From NCBI GenBank assembly GCA_964624955.1, contig CAZUZF010000017.1, positions 1 through 18,740 on the forward strand: a stretch of DNA of 18,740 nucleotides, written 5' to 3'. The notes below the pieces were generated by a model. That model was not told the DNA's origin, did no database searches, and was given only the letters and a program-made list of their open reading frames with translations. Below are positions 7,623-14,213 of the stretch, in pieces. The position numbers and the translations under genes were made by a program. Each line of letters begins with the position of its first letter. Position 1 is the first letter of the stretch. Origin of the DNA: JACQHJ01 sp964624955. Lineage in GTDB: Bacteria > Patescibacteriota > Microgenomatia > Levybacterales > UBA12049.

Positions 7623-8597
7623 ATGGGAGCTGAACAGTTAAGAGCTGCAAGAATACAAATGGAAGCAAAACCAAAAAGAAGAATTATTCCGGGACTTGAT
7701 ATCGCCGCAAAGGGTTTGGTCCGTTGGTTTGCTGAGAATGTCATGGTTACTGCAACAGTAGAATTCCATCCGGAATTTGCAGATGATATTGTTTCTGCAA
7801 CACAGGACGGACTTATTCAAGCTTATCAAGGTGGACCTCATACTGCCTGGTTTGACGCCATACCAATGTCTTATGTCTCAAGAGTCGGTATCGGAATTGC
7901 AAACGAACATCTTCCACAAGAAGAGAAAATTAAAGGAGCCCTAATGCCGTTTGCAAAAACAATGCAAACAGGAAAACAAGGAAAGCTCCTTGATTTTATG
8001 TTCCAGTCGACGCTGCCAATTCTTACAAGAAATGGCGTATATCCGGTTTATACGTCTACCGATAATGACCAAAATATTAGACATGAAGCAAGAAATAACG
8101 AAGCTTATATAGCCGATATGAAGGCAATGATGAAAGAGGGATATGCGGCAATTGCCGGTCTTCCTGAAGGAAGCGTTGAGGCTGGAAGAACAGACGAAGA
8201 CGGAAACCGCAAGGGAATGCAAGAGCTCAGAGAAGGAGCCTGTGCCAGCACAATACTCCTTGCCAAATCTATAAGAAGACCGGGAGTGCTTTTTATTCCT
8301 GTTGGACTTGAAGGCGGTTGGAAAATAAATAATCCTCAAGGAATACTAAAAAAATTTCCTACGCGTGCAGGCTGGAAAGCGGGATTATTATTAACCCTAG
8401 ATGTAAGAAAGCCGATGGATGTCTGCCGTATACATGTTGGCAAACCAATAAGATCTGACAGTCCAGAAATTCAAGTTCTTATTAAAAATCGCGACTGGAC
8501 AGGATTAGATGATATGATTGGGCATGCTATAGCAGACCTTGTTCCCGAAGAAATGCGAGGAGTTTATAGAGCTAGAGAATTAGCCCATGCAGCTTAA
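7623..8597 (+). CDS. PlsC-like (LPLAT) acyltransferase, putative
   Basis: 324 aa. I read it as a divergent lysophospholipid acyltransferase-type protein from motif order and spacing: HTAWFD (H73-x4-D78, the catalytic HxxxxD); a hydrophobic block leading to TRNGVYPVYTS (135-145, like motif II GxxPVxR); GLPEGSVEAGR (179-189, like motif III FPEGTRS); and VLFIPVGLEGG (222-232, like motif IV VPVxI). Such enzymes move an acyl group onto glycerolipid intermediates at the membrane. No clear transmembrane helix is visible, so it would be peripheral. The insert between motifs I and II is long. It is divergent from the tmk operon and converges on dcd, sharing TTAA (8594-8597) as overlapping stop codons. 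GC is higher than its neighbours. Confidence 0.6.
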   Translation: MGAEQLRAARIQMEAKPKRRIIPGLDIAAKGLVRWFAENVMVTATVEFHPEFADDIVSATQDGLIQAYQGGPHTAWFDAIPMSYVSRVGIGIANEHLPQEEKIKGALMPFAKTMQTGKQGKLLDFMFQSTLPILTRNGVYPVYTSTDNDQNIRHEARNNEAYIADMKAMMKEGYAAIAGLPEGSVEAGRTDEDGNRKGMQELREGACASTILLAKSIRRPGVLFIPVGLEGGWKINNPQGILKKFPTRAGWKAGLLLTLDVRKPMDVCRIHVGKPIRSDSPEIQVLIKNRDWTGLDDMIGHAIADLVPEEMRGVYRARELAHAA

Positions 8598-9166
8598 GTC
8601 TTTTCTTTCTCAAACTTAGACTCTACTGGATTTTTCTGACCTAAATATTTTGCGTTCTTTTTCTTGTAATAAGGGATGTCTGCCTTAGAAGTCATTTGAA
8701 TAAAAGCTACAGCACATATTCTCATACCAGGATATAAAGCAACGGGCATCTTTCCCATGTTAGCAAGTTCTAAGGTGATATTTCCTCTAAAACCGCATTC
8801 TATGCTTGCCGCAGTTGAATGGACTACTATCCCAAGCCTTCCGATACTACTTCTTCCTTCAAGGCTTCCTACCAAATCATCAGGAAGTTCAATATATTCT
8901 ACTGTTGTTCCCAAGACAAAGTCACCAGGCTGGATAATAAACTGACCTCCTTTTTCAATTTTTACCTCCCTGGTTACTTCTTCCCCAATATTTTTGGCAA
9001 AAGGGTCAATATAGGCATATTTGCTGTGGTCAAAAATACGAAATATTCTTCCCAATCTTAAATCAATGGAATTCGAGCCAAGTTGAGTTTTCAAATCAAT
9101 TGAGGGTTTAATTTTAATTCTTCCGCTTTTGAGGGCAACCTTTATATCTTTATCTGATAAAACCAT
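8594..9166 (-). CDS. dcd: dCTP deaminase
   Basis: 190 aa, dUTPase-fold superfamily; deaminates dCTP to dUTP (possibly onward to dUMP). Features: QLGSNSIDLRLG (28-39), SLEGRSSIGRLGIVVHSTA (101-119) with the conserved S107 and R110, GFRGNITLELAN (125-136) with the catalytic glutamate E133, and the C-terminal KYLGQKNP (173-180) matching the KYxxQ.. tail. The HSTA...GF.G.ITLEL pattern is closer to the bifunctional dCTP deaminase/dUTPase type (Methanocaldococcus, Mycobacterium) than to the E. coli HVTAHRIDPG type, yet IDPGF is IECGF here. It lies 3 bp behind the carbonic-anhydrase-like gene and has no promoter of its own. Convergent 4-bp overlap with the acyltransferase gene. Confidence 0.93.
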   Translation of the reverse strand: MVLSDKDIKVALKSGRIKIKPSIDLKTQLGSNSIDLRLGRIFRIFDHSKYAYIDPFAKNIGEEVTREVKIEKGGQFIIQPGDFVLGTTVEYIELPDDLVGSLEGRSSIGRLGIVVHSTAASIECGFRGNITLELANMGKMPVALYPGMRICAVAFIQMTSKADIPYYKKKNAKYLGQKNPVESKFEKEKT

Positions 9167-9169
9167 ATG

Positions 9170-9607
9170 TTAGTACAAATTTAACACATGGGTGCTCTTT
9201 TTAAAAGAAGGAGTTGGAAGTTCTTGGATCTCCCAAGCATTACCTTTTCTTATAATAAATACCGCAACAATATCTACTCCAGGCTTTAGCTCTCTTATTA
9301 ATGTAGCTGCGGCAGTTATATCTTTTATTTGCTGATTGTCGCTTACAGGGTTTCCGGCACATTGCCCGTGTCCGTGTATTACTATGCCTTTTGAGTGATG
9401 ATGTTTGACTGAAATCAAAATCTTATTTTTTATTGCATTAAGGATTGTTTTTGGGGGACTTTTGGATAGTATTCCCACCATTCCGGCTTCCGTAATTGTA
9501 TCCGGGTATTTTGCACCAAATCTATTCTGCCCAAAAGAGGCTACAGCGGCCTGAATTCTTCCATCCATACATCCAATGCTTGTAAAAAATGTTTCAGAAT
9601 CTATCAT
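9170..9607 (-). CDS. short beta-carbonic-anhydrase-like protein
   Basis: 145 aa. The motif pair of beta-carbonic anhydrases is present: GCMDGRI (C13, D15, R17; the CxDxR zinc ligand plus Asp-Arg dyad) and IHGHGQCAGN (H80-x2-C83, the HxxC zinc ligands), separated by about 65 residues with an EAGMVGIL segment (40-47) that may stand for the AGN loop. Normal beta-CAs are about 190-220 aa, so this is a shortened form and may not hydrate CO2. It heads a two-gene unit with dcd and has its own promoter with a perfect TATAAT. Zinc binding is well supported; the reaction is not. Confidence 0.65.
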   Translation of the reverse strand: MIDSETFFTSIGCMDGRIQAAVASFGQNRFGAKYPDTITEAGMVGILSKSPPKTILNAIKNKILISVKHHHSKGIVIHGHGQCAGNPVSDNQQIKDITAAATLIRELKPGVDIVAVFIIRKGNAWEIQELPTPSFKKSTHVLNLY

Positions 9608-9623
9608 AAAATCACAAGTAAAA

Positions 9624-9652
9624 ATTATACAAAACCTTATAAAGCATTACAA
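9624..9652 (-). promoter_or_regulatory. promoter of the carbonic-anhydrase-like/dcd unit
   Basis: Minus strand: -35 TTGTAA (9652-9647), a 17-bp spacer and a perfect -10 TATAAT (9629-9624). The ATG (9607) is 16 nt past the -10, so the leader is about 9 nt and carries no Shine-Dalgarno. Confidence 0.65.
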
Positions 9653-9661
9653 GGAGAGCTT

Positions 9662-10882
9662 TTATAGAACCAAAAGCAGTAATCCTCCTATTATCACAAG
9701 TGCTGCTGCCAAAAGTGCTCCTATTGCTATCACATTTCCTCCTGTTGGAGGAAGCGTAGGCGCAGGAGTTGATGTACTAGAGGGAACAAATGCTATAGTT
9801 GTGGGTGTTAACGTAGAAGTTGCAAATGTAACCGTTGTTGGGGTTGGCGTACTAACTCTTTGTACAACCTCAGTTGGAATCGGACTTTCTGTCGGAGTTG
9901 GAGTCTCTGTCGGAGTTGGTGTTTGTGTTGGAGTATTAGTAGGCGTGGGAGATCTTGTCGGTGTTAGGGTTGGAGTATTGGTTGGTGTTAAAGTTGGGGT
10001 GTTTGTCGGAGTTGGTGTTTGTGTATTTATTGGCGTAACAGTTAATGTTGGGGTTGGCGTAAATGTTGGAGTAGGGGTAATAAAGCATGTCTGACTATCT
10101 TCTCCCTCTTCCCCTGTTCCGCATTGATTTGAAGCTGTTACAGTACATCTATAAGTCACTCCCTGTACGGTTGGATTAACCTTAAAGTTTATTTTTGTAA
10201 TAGAAGCATCGACTGTATCTTGTTGGATAGGGGTAGGATTGTTTCCTTCAAAAACCTTATAATTGTAGAATGTTGCCCCTTCAACAGGATCCCAGGAACA
10301 TTCTCCCTGATCGACCAAACAAGCAGCCACGCCTTCTGTTATTGTTACCTTTGCGTTATTAAATTGGTAGGAAAGCTTATTGTCTTTTGCTCCTCTAACT
10401 ATTGTTTTTATATTACCAAACTTAACATTGACGACTTCCCCCTCCTCTGTTGCATCCAATGCCCTAAAGGTAATGGTACCGATATTAAGTTGTTTACTTA
10501 CAAACTTCTTTGGATCCTGGGTTTGGAATTCCAAAGTTATTTGCCCTTCTTCAAATTTCTTTCCTTTAAGATTTAATTCAAAGTTTGGATTTTTCTTAAA
10601 GCCCGATTCTTTTGCCTCTAATTTCCCGCTGTCGTAGTTGATTACTAAGTTGACATATTTTACCGCTATGCCCTGGGGATGCAAAACAATATCAAAGGTA
10701 ATGCTATCCCCTACCTTAATCGTCGGGTTTTGAGGTTTAAAGGAAAGGTTTTTCTCCCCAGCCGCACCTTGTCTTAAAGTTTGCTCCTGCCTTACAAGAT
10801 AAACTGTAATGGGAAGAGCAACAAAGATTAGTATTGCTATTCCTATTATCAACAATTCTTTTTTAAATTTTTTTAATTTCAT
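9662..10882 (-). CDS. cohesin-like surface protein with Thr/Pro stalk and LPPTG tail
   Basis: 406 aa from the ATG at 10882, which overlaps the upstream stop as ATGA and gives a clean KLKKFKKE n-region; an upstream ATG at 10912 is less likely. Order: membrane helix (about 10-30) ending PITVYLVRQEQTLRQGAAG; cohesin/bacterial-adhesin-like beta domain (about 44-184; PTIKVGDSITFDIVLHP, VNLVINYDSGKLEA, GTITFRALD); an Fn3-like domain with four cysteines (about 186-267); a Thr/Pro stalk of TPTxTP units (269-376); LPPTGG (377-382); and a final hydrophobic helix (about 383-406). LPxTG plus a helix is the sortase layout, but no basic tail follows. Likely an extracellular adhesin or scaffold. Last gene of the surface operon. 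Confidence 0.8.
   Translation of the reverse strand: MKLKKFKKELLIIGIAILIFVALPITVYLVRQEQTLRQGAAGEKNLSFKPQNPTIKVGDSITFDIVLHPQGIAVKYVNLVINYDSGKLEAKESGFKKNPNFELNLKGKKFEEGQITLEFQTQDPKKFVSKQLNIGTITFRALDATEEGEVVNVKFGNIKTIVRGAKDNKLSYQFNNAKVTITEGVAACLVDQGECSWDPVEGATFYNYKVFEGNNPTPIQQDTVDASITKINFKVNPTVQGVTYRCTVTASNQCGTGEEGEDSQTCFITPTPTFTPTPTLTVTPINTQTPTPTNTPTLTPTNTPTLTPTRSPTPTNTPTQTPTPTETPTPTESPIPTEVVQRVSTPTPTTVTFATSTLTPTTIAFVPSSTSTPAPTLPPTGGNVIAIGALLAAALVIIGGLLLLVL
9833..10078 (-). repeat. degenerate repeat encoding the Thr/Pro stalk
   Basis: A low-complexity tract inside the cohesin-like gene: short units encoding TPT, TPTNTPT and TPTxTP, seen on the + strand as repeats of ggagttggtgt-like blocks. 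It forms an extended, probably O-glycosylatable stalk between the Fn3-like domain and the C-terminal anchor. Such tracts vary in length between strains and assemble poorly. Confidence 0.8.
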
Positions 10883-11736
10883 TGTGATATTATGTCTGTC
10901 GGACTTGGACAAAGCGTCGGGATTGGACCGCTAAACACTACGTTTGACATTTGGCTAATATTGTCAGGATTTCTTGCTTTAATGGCAAAATAAGTTAAGT
11001 AAGTACCATCAGTTAAATTCTCTTCAAAAAAGGTGTCAGCAGTAGTTTTATATTCTTCAAACCCGCTATCTTGTTTAGTTGATTTATAAACGACATAGTC
11101 ATTTGCCCCACTAACTTCACTCCATTCAAGCCTCATTTGATTGGTATTTTCTGTATCCGTGCAACTTAGATTTGTAATCTTAATTGATAGTTTTGGAGCA
11201 GTTAGTGGTTCTATGCAATTTGGACAAGTTACTTTTACATTTACAACTGGTTTTGGGACAGGACAAGATGTTATTGACGGAGTTGGGGTAAATGTTGGAG
11301 TTGGTACATTACATTTAACATTAAAGTTAGCGTTTATTGCCTGACTGTTTACTCCGCAGACATTCTTTTTATGAGTTAATGTACACTTATCGGGAACTTT
11401 CTTTCCGATAACTTTTACCCTTGGTCTTCCCTGGTTATTTTTCTCAAGCTTAAGGTTTTTGCCTATAACCAAACATCCAGAAGCAAAGGGAGGGCATGAA
11501 CATTTTGTAAGGGTAAATGTTTGCCCTGGTCTTACTTTTTGCAGTTGTCCTTTACAAACATTTCCCGCATCTCCATTACAACCCACCATCATTGGTCCTC
11601 CTGTCCAGTTTTTGGCTGTAAACTTACCTGTAATAGTCAAGCATCTTTGATCTGTTACCCTATTTGCAGCAAAACTTAACTTGTGAGCAAAAATAAATAA
11701 AAGAATAAAGACAAATAGAAATAATAACTTTTTCAT
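10879..11736 (-). CDS. secreted Cys-rich protein with Fn3-like domain
   Basis: 285 aa from the ATG at 11736, chosen because it overlaps the upstream stop as ATGA and begins a textbook signal peptide, MKKLLFLFVFILLFIFAHKL followed by SFA/ANR (likely signal peptidase I site). The mature protein has a Cys-rich N-terminal part (about 25-135; repeated C-containing turns such as GCNGDAGNVCKG and KCSCPPFASGC), a short VPTPTFTPTP linker, a CPNC pair, and an Fn3-like domain (about 185-270; LEWSEVSGANDYVVYKS). It ends with PTLCPSPTDIISQ and has no membrane anchor, so it is probably released or held by its neighbours. I recognise no named family. Middle gene of the surface operon. Confidence 0.75.
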   Translation of the reverse strand: MKKLLFLFVFILLFIFAHKLSFAANRVTDQRCLTITGKFTAKNWTGGPMMVGCNGDAGNVCKGQLQKVRPGQTFTLTKCSCPPFASGCLVIGKNLKLEKNNQGRPRVKVIGKKVPDKCTLTHKKNVCGVNSQAINANFNVKCNVPTPTFTPTPSITSCPVPKPVVNVKVTCPNCIEPLTAPKLSIKITNLSCTDTENTNQMRLEWSEVSGANDYVVYKSTKQDSGFEEYKTTADTFFEENLTDGTYLTYFAIKARNPDNISQMSNVVFSGPIPTLCPSPTDIISQ

Positions 11737-12929
11737 AAATTGTAAACTACTGTTACAATATTTTTCTTTTTTGCAGATAACCAATCCTCATAGTTATCGA
11801 ATTGTGCGTTTGTGTTTGCTTTAACAAGTTTTATGACATTTCCTCCACTATTGCTGCTGTTTAGCACTTTTTTAATTTGTCCTGCATTTTTCATTGAATA
11901 AAGGTCGTCAAAAAATGGCTGTCCTTTATTTGATTTTTCAAATGTATAAATTCGGGGATTAGTATAATCCTCCTCGTTATCATTATCTGCATCCTGCAAA
12001 AGATATCCATTTACTCCTAAAATCTCTGTCAAAGAAGGATATTTTTTGGCAAGATCCTTTGCAATACTAAGAACGGTTTTTTGAGAAGAAAACTGATTTT
12101 GTGCTACATCTAAAGCTTTTAGTCCATCGTCAAGTCTTTTTTTCCTTGTATCTTTTTCCTGATTTGTCAGATTATCAAGATCATTTCCAGCAGGAACCCA
12201 AAAACCAATTGTGTAAACTTGCCAGTTTTTGGTTTGAGTCTTTGTTATTTTGTCTTTTAATACCTCGTATACGGCCTGGTTTTGGTCAAACTCTTCTTCC
12301 ACTTTTGCAGCTACTTCTTCATCCGTTACCGCAATACCTTTAGATGACTTTTCTTGCTCCAATATTTTTCTTTCAATAAGGATATCCAAAGAGTCTTTTA
12401 ATACTTCCCTGTCAATTGAACCGCCATCATATTGTTCCAAGGCAACTGTCTCAAGGTCTTTTTCCAAAATGTTTTGTCCGTTAAAAACAGCAATAACTGT
12501 GTCAGGAGTTAATTCTTGCGCGGCACCGCTTTGGGTACTTTGGGGCTGTCTTGCTACAAATACAGTTAAAGGAATGGTAATAACCATAATAAGAACGATT
12601 GCGGAAAGGACAATTTTCCTATTTACCCTTGCTCCTTTGGGATAAAACTCTTGGGGTTTGTTTTGACTATTATCGCTTCCACTATCACTACTAGTTACTT
12701 CGTTTTCCTCTAGACCTTTTGAAACAGCAGGTTCTTGAGGCATGGAGGCAGGAGCCTTTGGTACAGACAAGTCTTCTTGTGGCTCTTGTGGTATGTTTTG
12801 GGCTGTTGGAGGTTGTTCCAAAGGATTAGACTCTGGGGGCTCTTGTGCTGGAGTTTGTGCGGGAATAACATTGCCTACGCTTGACGTAGGTTTTGGTGTA
12901 GTATTCTGATCAGATGAATTTGGATCCAC
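11733..12929 (-). CDS. membrane-anchored SurA-like chaperone (foldase)
   Basis: 398 aa, start codon GTG: the frame has a stop 8 codons upstream and no other start, and the predicted transcription start falls on this GTG. Residues 1-100 are a disordered cytoplasmic Pro/Gln/Ser segment; 106-126 a transmembrane helix ending IPLTVFVARQPQSTQSGAA; then an extracellular SurA/PrsA N-terminal-like helical domain (AVFNGQNILEKDLETVAL ... ILIERKILEQEKSSKGIAVTDEEV, about 146-215) and a helical C-terminal region (about 240-398). A complete parvulin PPIase core is not evident, so chaperone action without isomerase is likely. As first gene of the surface operon it probably helps fold the two secreted proteins that follow. 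Confidence 0.75.
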   Translation of the reverse strand: MDPNSSDQNTTPKPTSSVGNVIPAQTPAQEPPESNPLEQPPTAQNIPQEPQEDLSVPKAPASMPQEPAVSKGLEENEVTSSDSGSDNSQNKPQEFYPKGARVNRKIVLSAIVLIMVITIPLTVFVARQPQSTQSGAAQELTPDTVIAVFNGQNILEKDLETVALEQYDGGSIDREVLKDSLDILIERKILEQEKSSKGIAVTDEEVAAKVEEEFDQNQAVYEVLKDKITKTQTKNWQVYTIGFWVPAGNDLDNLTNQEKDTRKKRLDDGLKALDVAQNQFSSQKTVLSIAKDLAKKYPSLTEILGVNGYLLQDADNDNEEDYTNPRIYTFEKSNKGQPFFDDLYSMKNAGQIKKVLNSSNSGGNVIKLVKANTNAQFDNYEDWLSAKKKNIVTVVYNL

Positions 12930-12935
12930 ATCTTT

Positions 12936-12965
12936 ATAATAGAGAAGTTTTTACGCTTGTGTCAA
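12936..12965 (-). promoter_or_regulatory. promoter of the surface-protein operon
   Basis: Minus strand: consensus -35 TTGACA (12965-12960), an 18-bp spacer and -10 TATTAT (12941-12936). Six nt separate the -10 from the GTG at 12929, so the start codon is expected at the 5' end of the mRNA. This also decides the start of the SurA-like gene. Confidence 0.65.
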
Positions 12966-13005
12966 CTATAAACAATGTTCACATTATAAGCACTTTTTTA
13001 AGGGT

Positions 13006-13034
13006 TTGTAAATATACCTCTCCTATGATATATT
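13006..13034 (+). promoter_or_regulatory. promoter of the DUF5678-like/retropepsin pair
   Basis: -35 TTGTAA (13006-13011), a 17-bp spacer and extended -10 TGA TATATT (TG 13026-13027, -10 13029-13034). The ATG (13041) is 6 nt past the -10: a leaderless arrangement. Confidence 0.55.
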
Positions 13035-13040
13035 TTAACC

Positions 13041-13274
13041 ATGAAAAGACAATTATTAGATAAGACTTTATCGCTTCTTCTTTCAGGCAAACATCCAGAT
13101 GCCAAAAAATATGCGGGACACCATGTGCTGGTGGTTAAAGATAGGATAATTCCTTTAAAAAAAGGTAGAGAGGGCATAAAAGATATTGAACGTCTTGAGA
13201 AAGAATACAAAAAAACGCCAACAATAGTTTTTGTTCCAAGACAAGACACATCATATATTTTAGTCTATGGCTAA
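13041..13274 (+). CDS. DUF5678-like small protein, 77 aa
   Basis: A small basic protein. The central pattern KYAGHHVLVVKDRIIPLKKG, a helix, then TPTIVFVPRQDTSYIL resembles DUF5678 proteins (Y.GK.V.v.dg.vv...g followed by p...rvP...i), short proteins of unknown role common in archaea, cyanobacteria and CPR. The assignment is from memory of the pattern. No signal peptide or membrane segment. It overlaps the following retropepsin-like gene by 8 bp, so the two are translationally coupled and probably act together. Confidence 0.7.
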   Translation: MKRQLLDKTLSLLLSGKHPDAKKYAGHHVLVVKDRIIPLKKGREGIKDIERLEKEYKKTPTIVFVPRQDTSYILVYG

Positions 13275-13677
13275 AATAGCTTCTTTCCCTTTCGCTTTTA
13301 TCAATAGGACAAAACTTGGCAGTATTTATCGTCCTTATGCGCTTGTATCTATTTACTCAAAGATAAGAAAGAAATGGCAACCGCTTGAAATGATGATTGA
13401 TACGGGCGCTGACTATTCTCTCTTACCAAAAAGGTATGCAACAATTTTGGGCATTGATCTTAAAAAAGATTGTTTTCGTGAAGAAACAGTGGGAATTGGA
13501 GGTATTGAAACTATTTATCAATATAAAAACTTACCTATCAAAATCGGAATTTGGGAAAAGAAAATTCCGGTTGGCTTCTTGAATAAAGATGATCTGCCTC
13601 CGATTTTAGGAAGACTTGACTGTCTTGAGGTTTTACGCGTAATTTTTGATAAGAAACAAAGTATTTTTGAGGATTAA
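13267..13677 (+). CDS. retropepsin-like aspartic protease
   Basis: 136 aa, the size of a single-domain retroviral-type (clan AA) aspartic protease that works as a dimer. The catalytic motif MIDTGADYSLLP (catalytic D45 in DTGA) and the downstream hydrophobic-ILGR motif PPILGRLD (111-118) are both present at the usual spacing, with a flap-like segment ETVGIGGIETIY (73-84). No signal peptide, so it acts in the cytoplasm. It overlaps the DUF5678-like gene by 8 bp. The substrate is unknown; the neighbour may be a substrate, inhibitor or specificity partner (inference). It converges on tRNA-Ile, whose 3' end is 4 bp away. Confidence 0.82.
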   Translation: MAKIASFPFAFINRTKLGSIYRPYALVSIYSKIRKKWQPLEMMIDTGADYSLLPKRYATILGIDLKKDCFREETVGIGGIETIYQYKNLPIKIGIWEKKIPVGFLNKDDLPPILGRLDCLEVLRVIFDKKQSIFED

Positions 13678-13681
13678 GATG

Positions 13682-13753
13682 TGGGTCGTGATAGAATCGA
13701 ACTATCTGCCTCTTCTTTATCAGAGAAGCGTTCTACCAGTGAACTAACGACCC
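13682..13753 (-). tRNA. tRNA-Ile (GAT)
   Basis: 72 nt on the minus strand. Acceptor GGGTCGT/ACGACCC, D arm GTTC/GAAC, anticodon stem CTTCT/AGAAG with loop CTGATAA (anticodon GAT), T arm GATAG-TTCGATT-CTATC, discriminator A. CCA is not encoded (the next bases are CA). Its 5' end is 5 bp behind the stop of the small membrane protein. Confidence 0.95.
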
Positions 13754-13758
13754 AAAAA

Positions 13759-14061
13759 TTATGCAACCATTTGTTGCCGCTGCAGCCTTCTACTTTTGAA
13801 ATCTACAAAAATTACATTACTTTGCGGCTGCTCTTGTTTATAAACAACCTGTTGATCCGGATTTGACCTTTTCTTATTTATCCTATCAATTATTAGCACC
13901 TGTCCCGCATCTACAACTGCCAGAGACAGGGCAGGAATTACAAGATGCGGCGCAACAAAAGCCGCAACCCCAGCAAATCCCAAAAACCCTACTAGGGTTA
14001 ACCTGTTAAACTTTCCGTAAATTTCCAATAGTCTGCTTCTTGATCTCTCTTGTTCTTTCAT
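13759..14061 (-). CDS. small membrane protein, 100 aa
   Basis: Unrecognised. A basic N-terminus (MKEQERSRSRLLEIYGKF), then a long hydrophobic stretch (about 22-58, LTLVGFLGFAGVAAFVAPH and LVIPALSLAVVDAGQVLII), which could be one long or two short transmembrane helices, then a basic/Gln-rich cytoplasmic tail with NVIFVDFKSRRLQRQQMVA. It sits between two tRNA genes on the same strand, 35 bp after tRNA-Cys and 5 bp before tRNA-Ile, so it is probably made from a tRNA-containing transcript. No promoter of its own is convincing. Confidence 0.65.
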   Translation of the reverse strand: MKEQERSRSRLLEIYGKFNRLTLVGFLGFAGVAAFVAPHLVIPALSLAVVDAGQVLIIDRINKKRSNPDQQVVYKQEQPQSNVIFVDFKSRRLQRQQMVA

Positions 14062-14096
14062 ATTTTATTAAATTTTTCATTTAGTTTTATATTATG

Positions 14097-14169
14097 AGGC
14101 GCGAAGGGGACTCGAACCCCTGAATATCTGTTCTGCAAACAGCCGTGTTAGCCGCTTCACCACCGCGCC
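14097..14169 (-). tRNA. tRNA-Cys (GCA)
   Basis: 73 nt on the minus strand. Acceptor GGCGCGG/TCGCGCC with a G.U pair at its base, anticodon loop TTGCAGA (GCA), T arm AGGGG-TTCGAGT-CCCCT, and discriminator U73, the identity base of tRNA-Cys. The top pair of the anticodon stem is a G.A mismatch (27/43). CCA is not encoded. Confidence 0.95.
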
Positions 14170-14213
14170 CTGTGCATTGGTAGTATATCAAAATATGTGC
14201 TTAATTTGTAGTT

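Noticed and set aside
7638..8339. Antisense frames inside the acyltransferase gene
   Set aside because: Biased composition with no motifs; the + strand frame has ordered acyltransferase motifs, a promoter and a full-length protein.
9833..10078. Repeat array considered as CRISPR
   Set aside because: Units are short, degenerate and in frame, with no spacer-repeat alternation and no cas genes; it is a protein stalk.
9576..10094. + strand frame encoding a Val/Gly-rich repeat protein
   Set aside because: It is the antisense of the Thr/Pro stalk: the complement of ACN/CCN repeats reads as GVGV. The minus-strand gene has signal/anchor features and a clean operon position.
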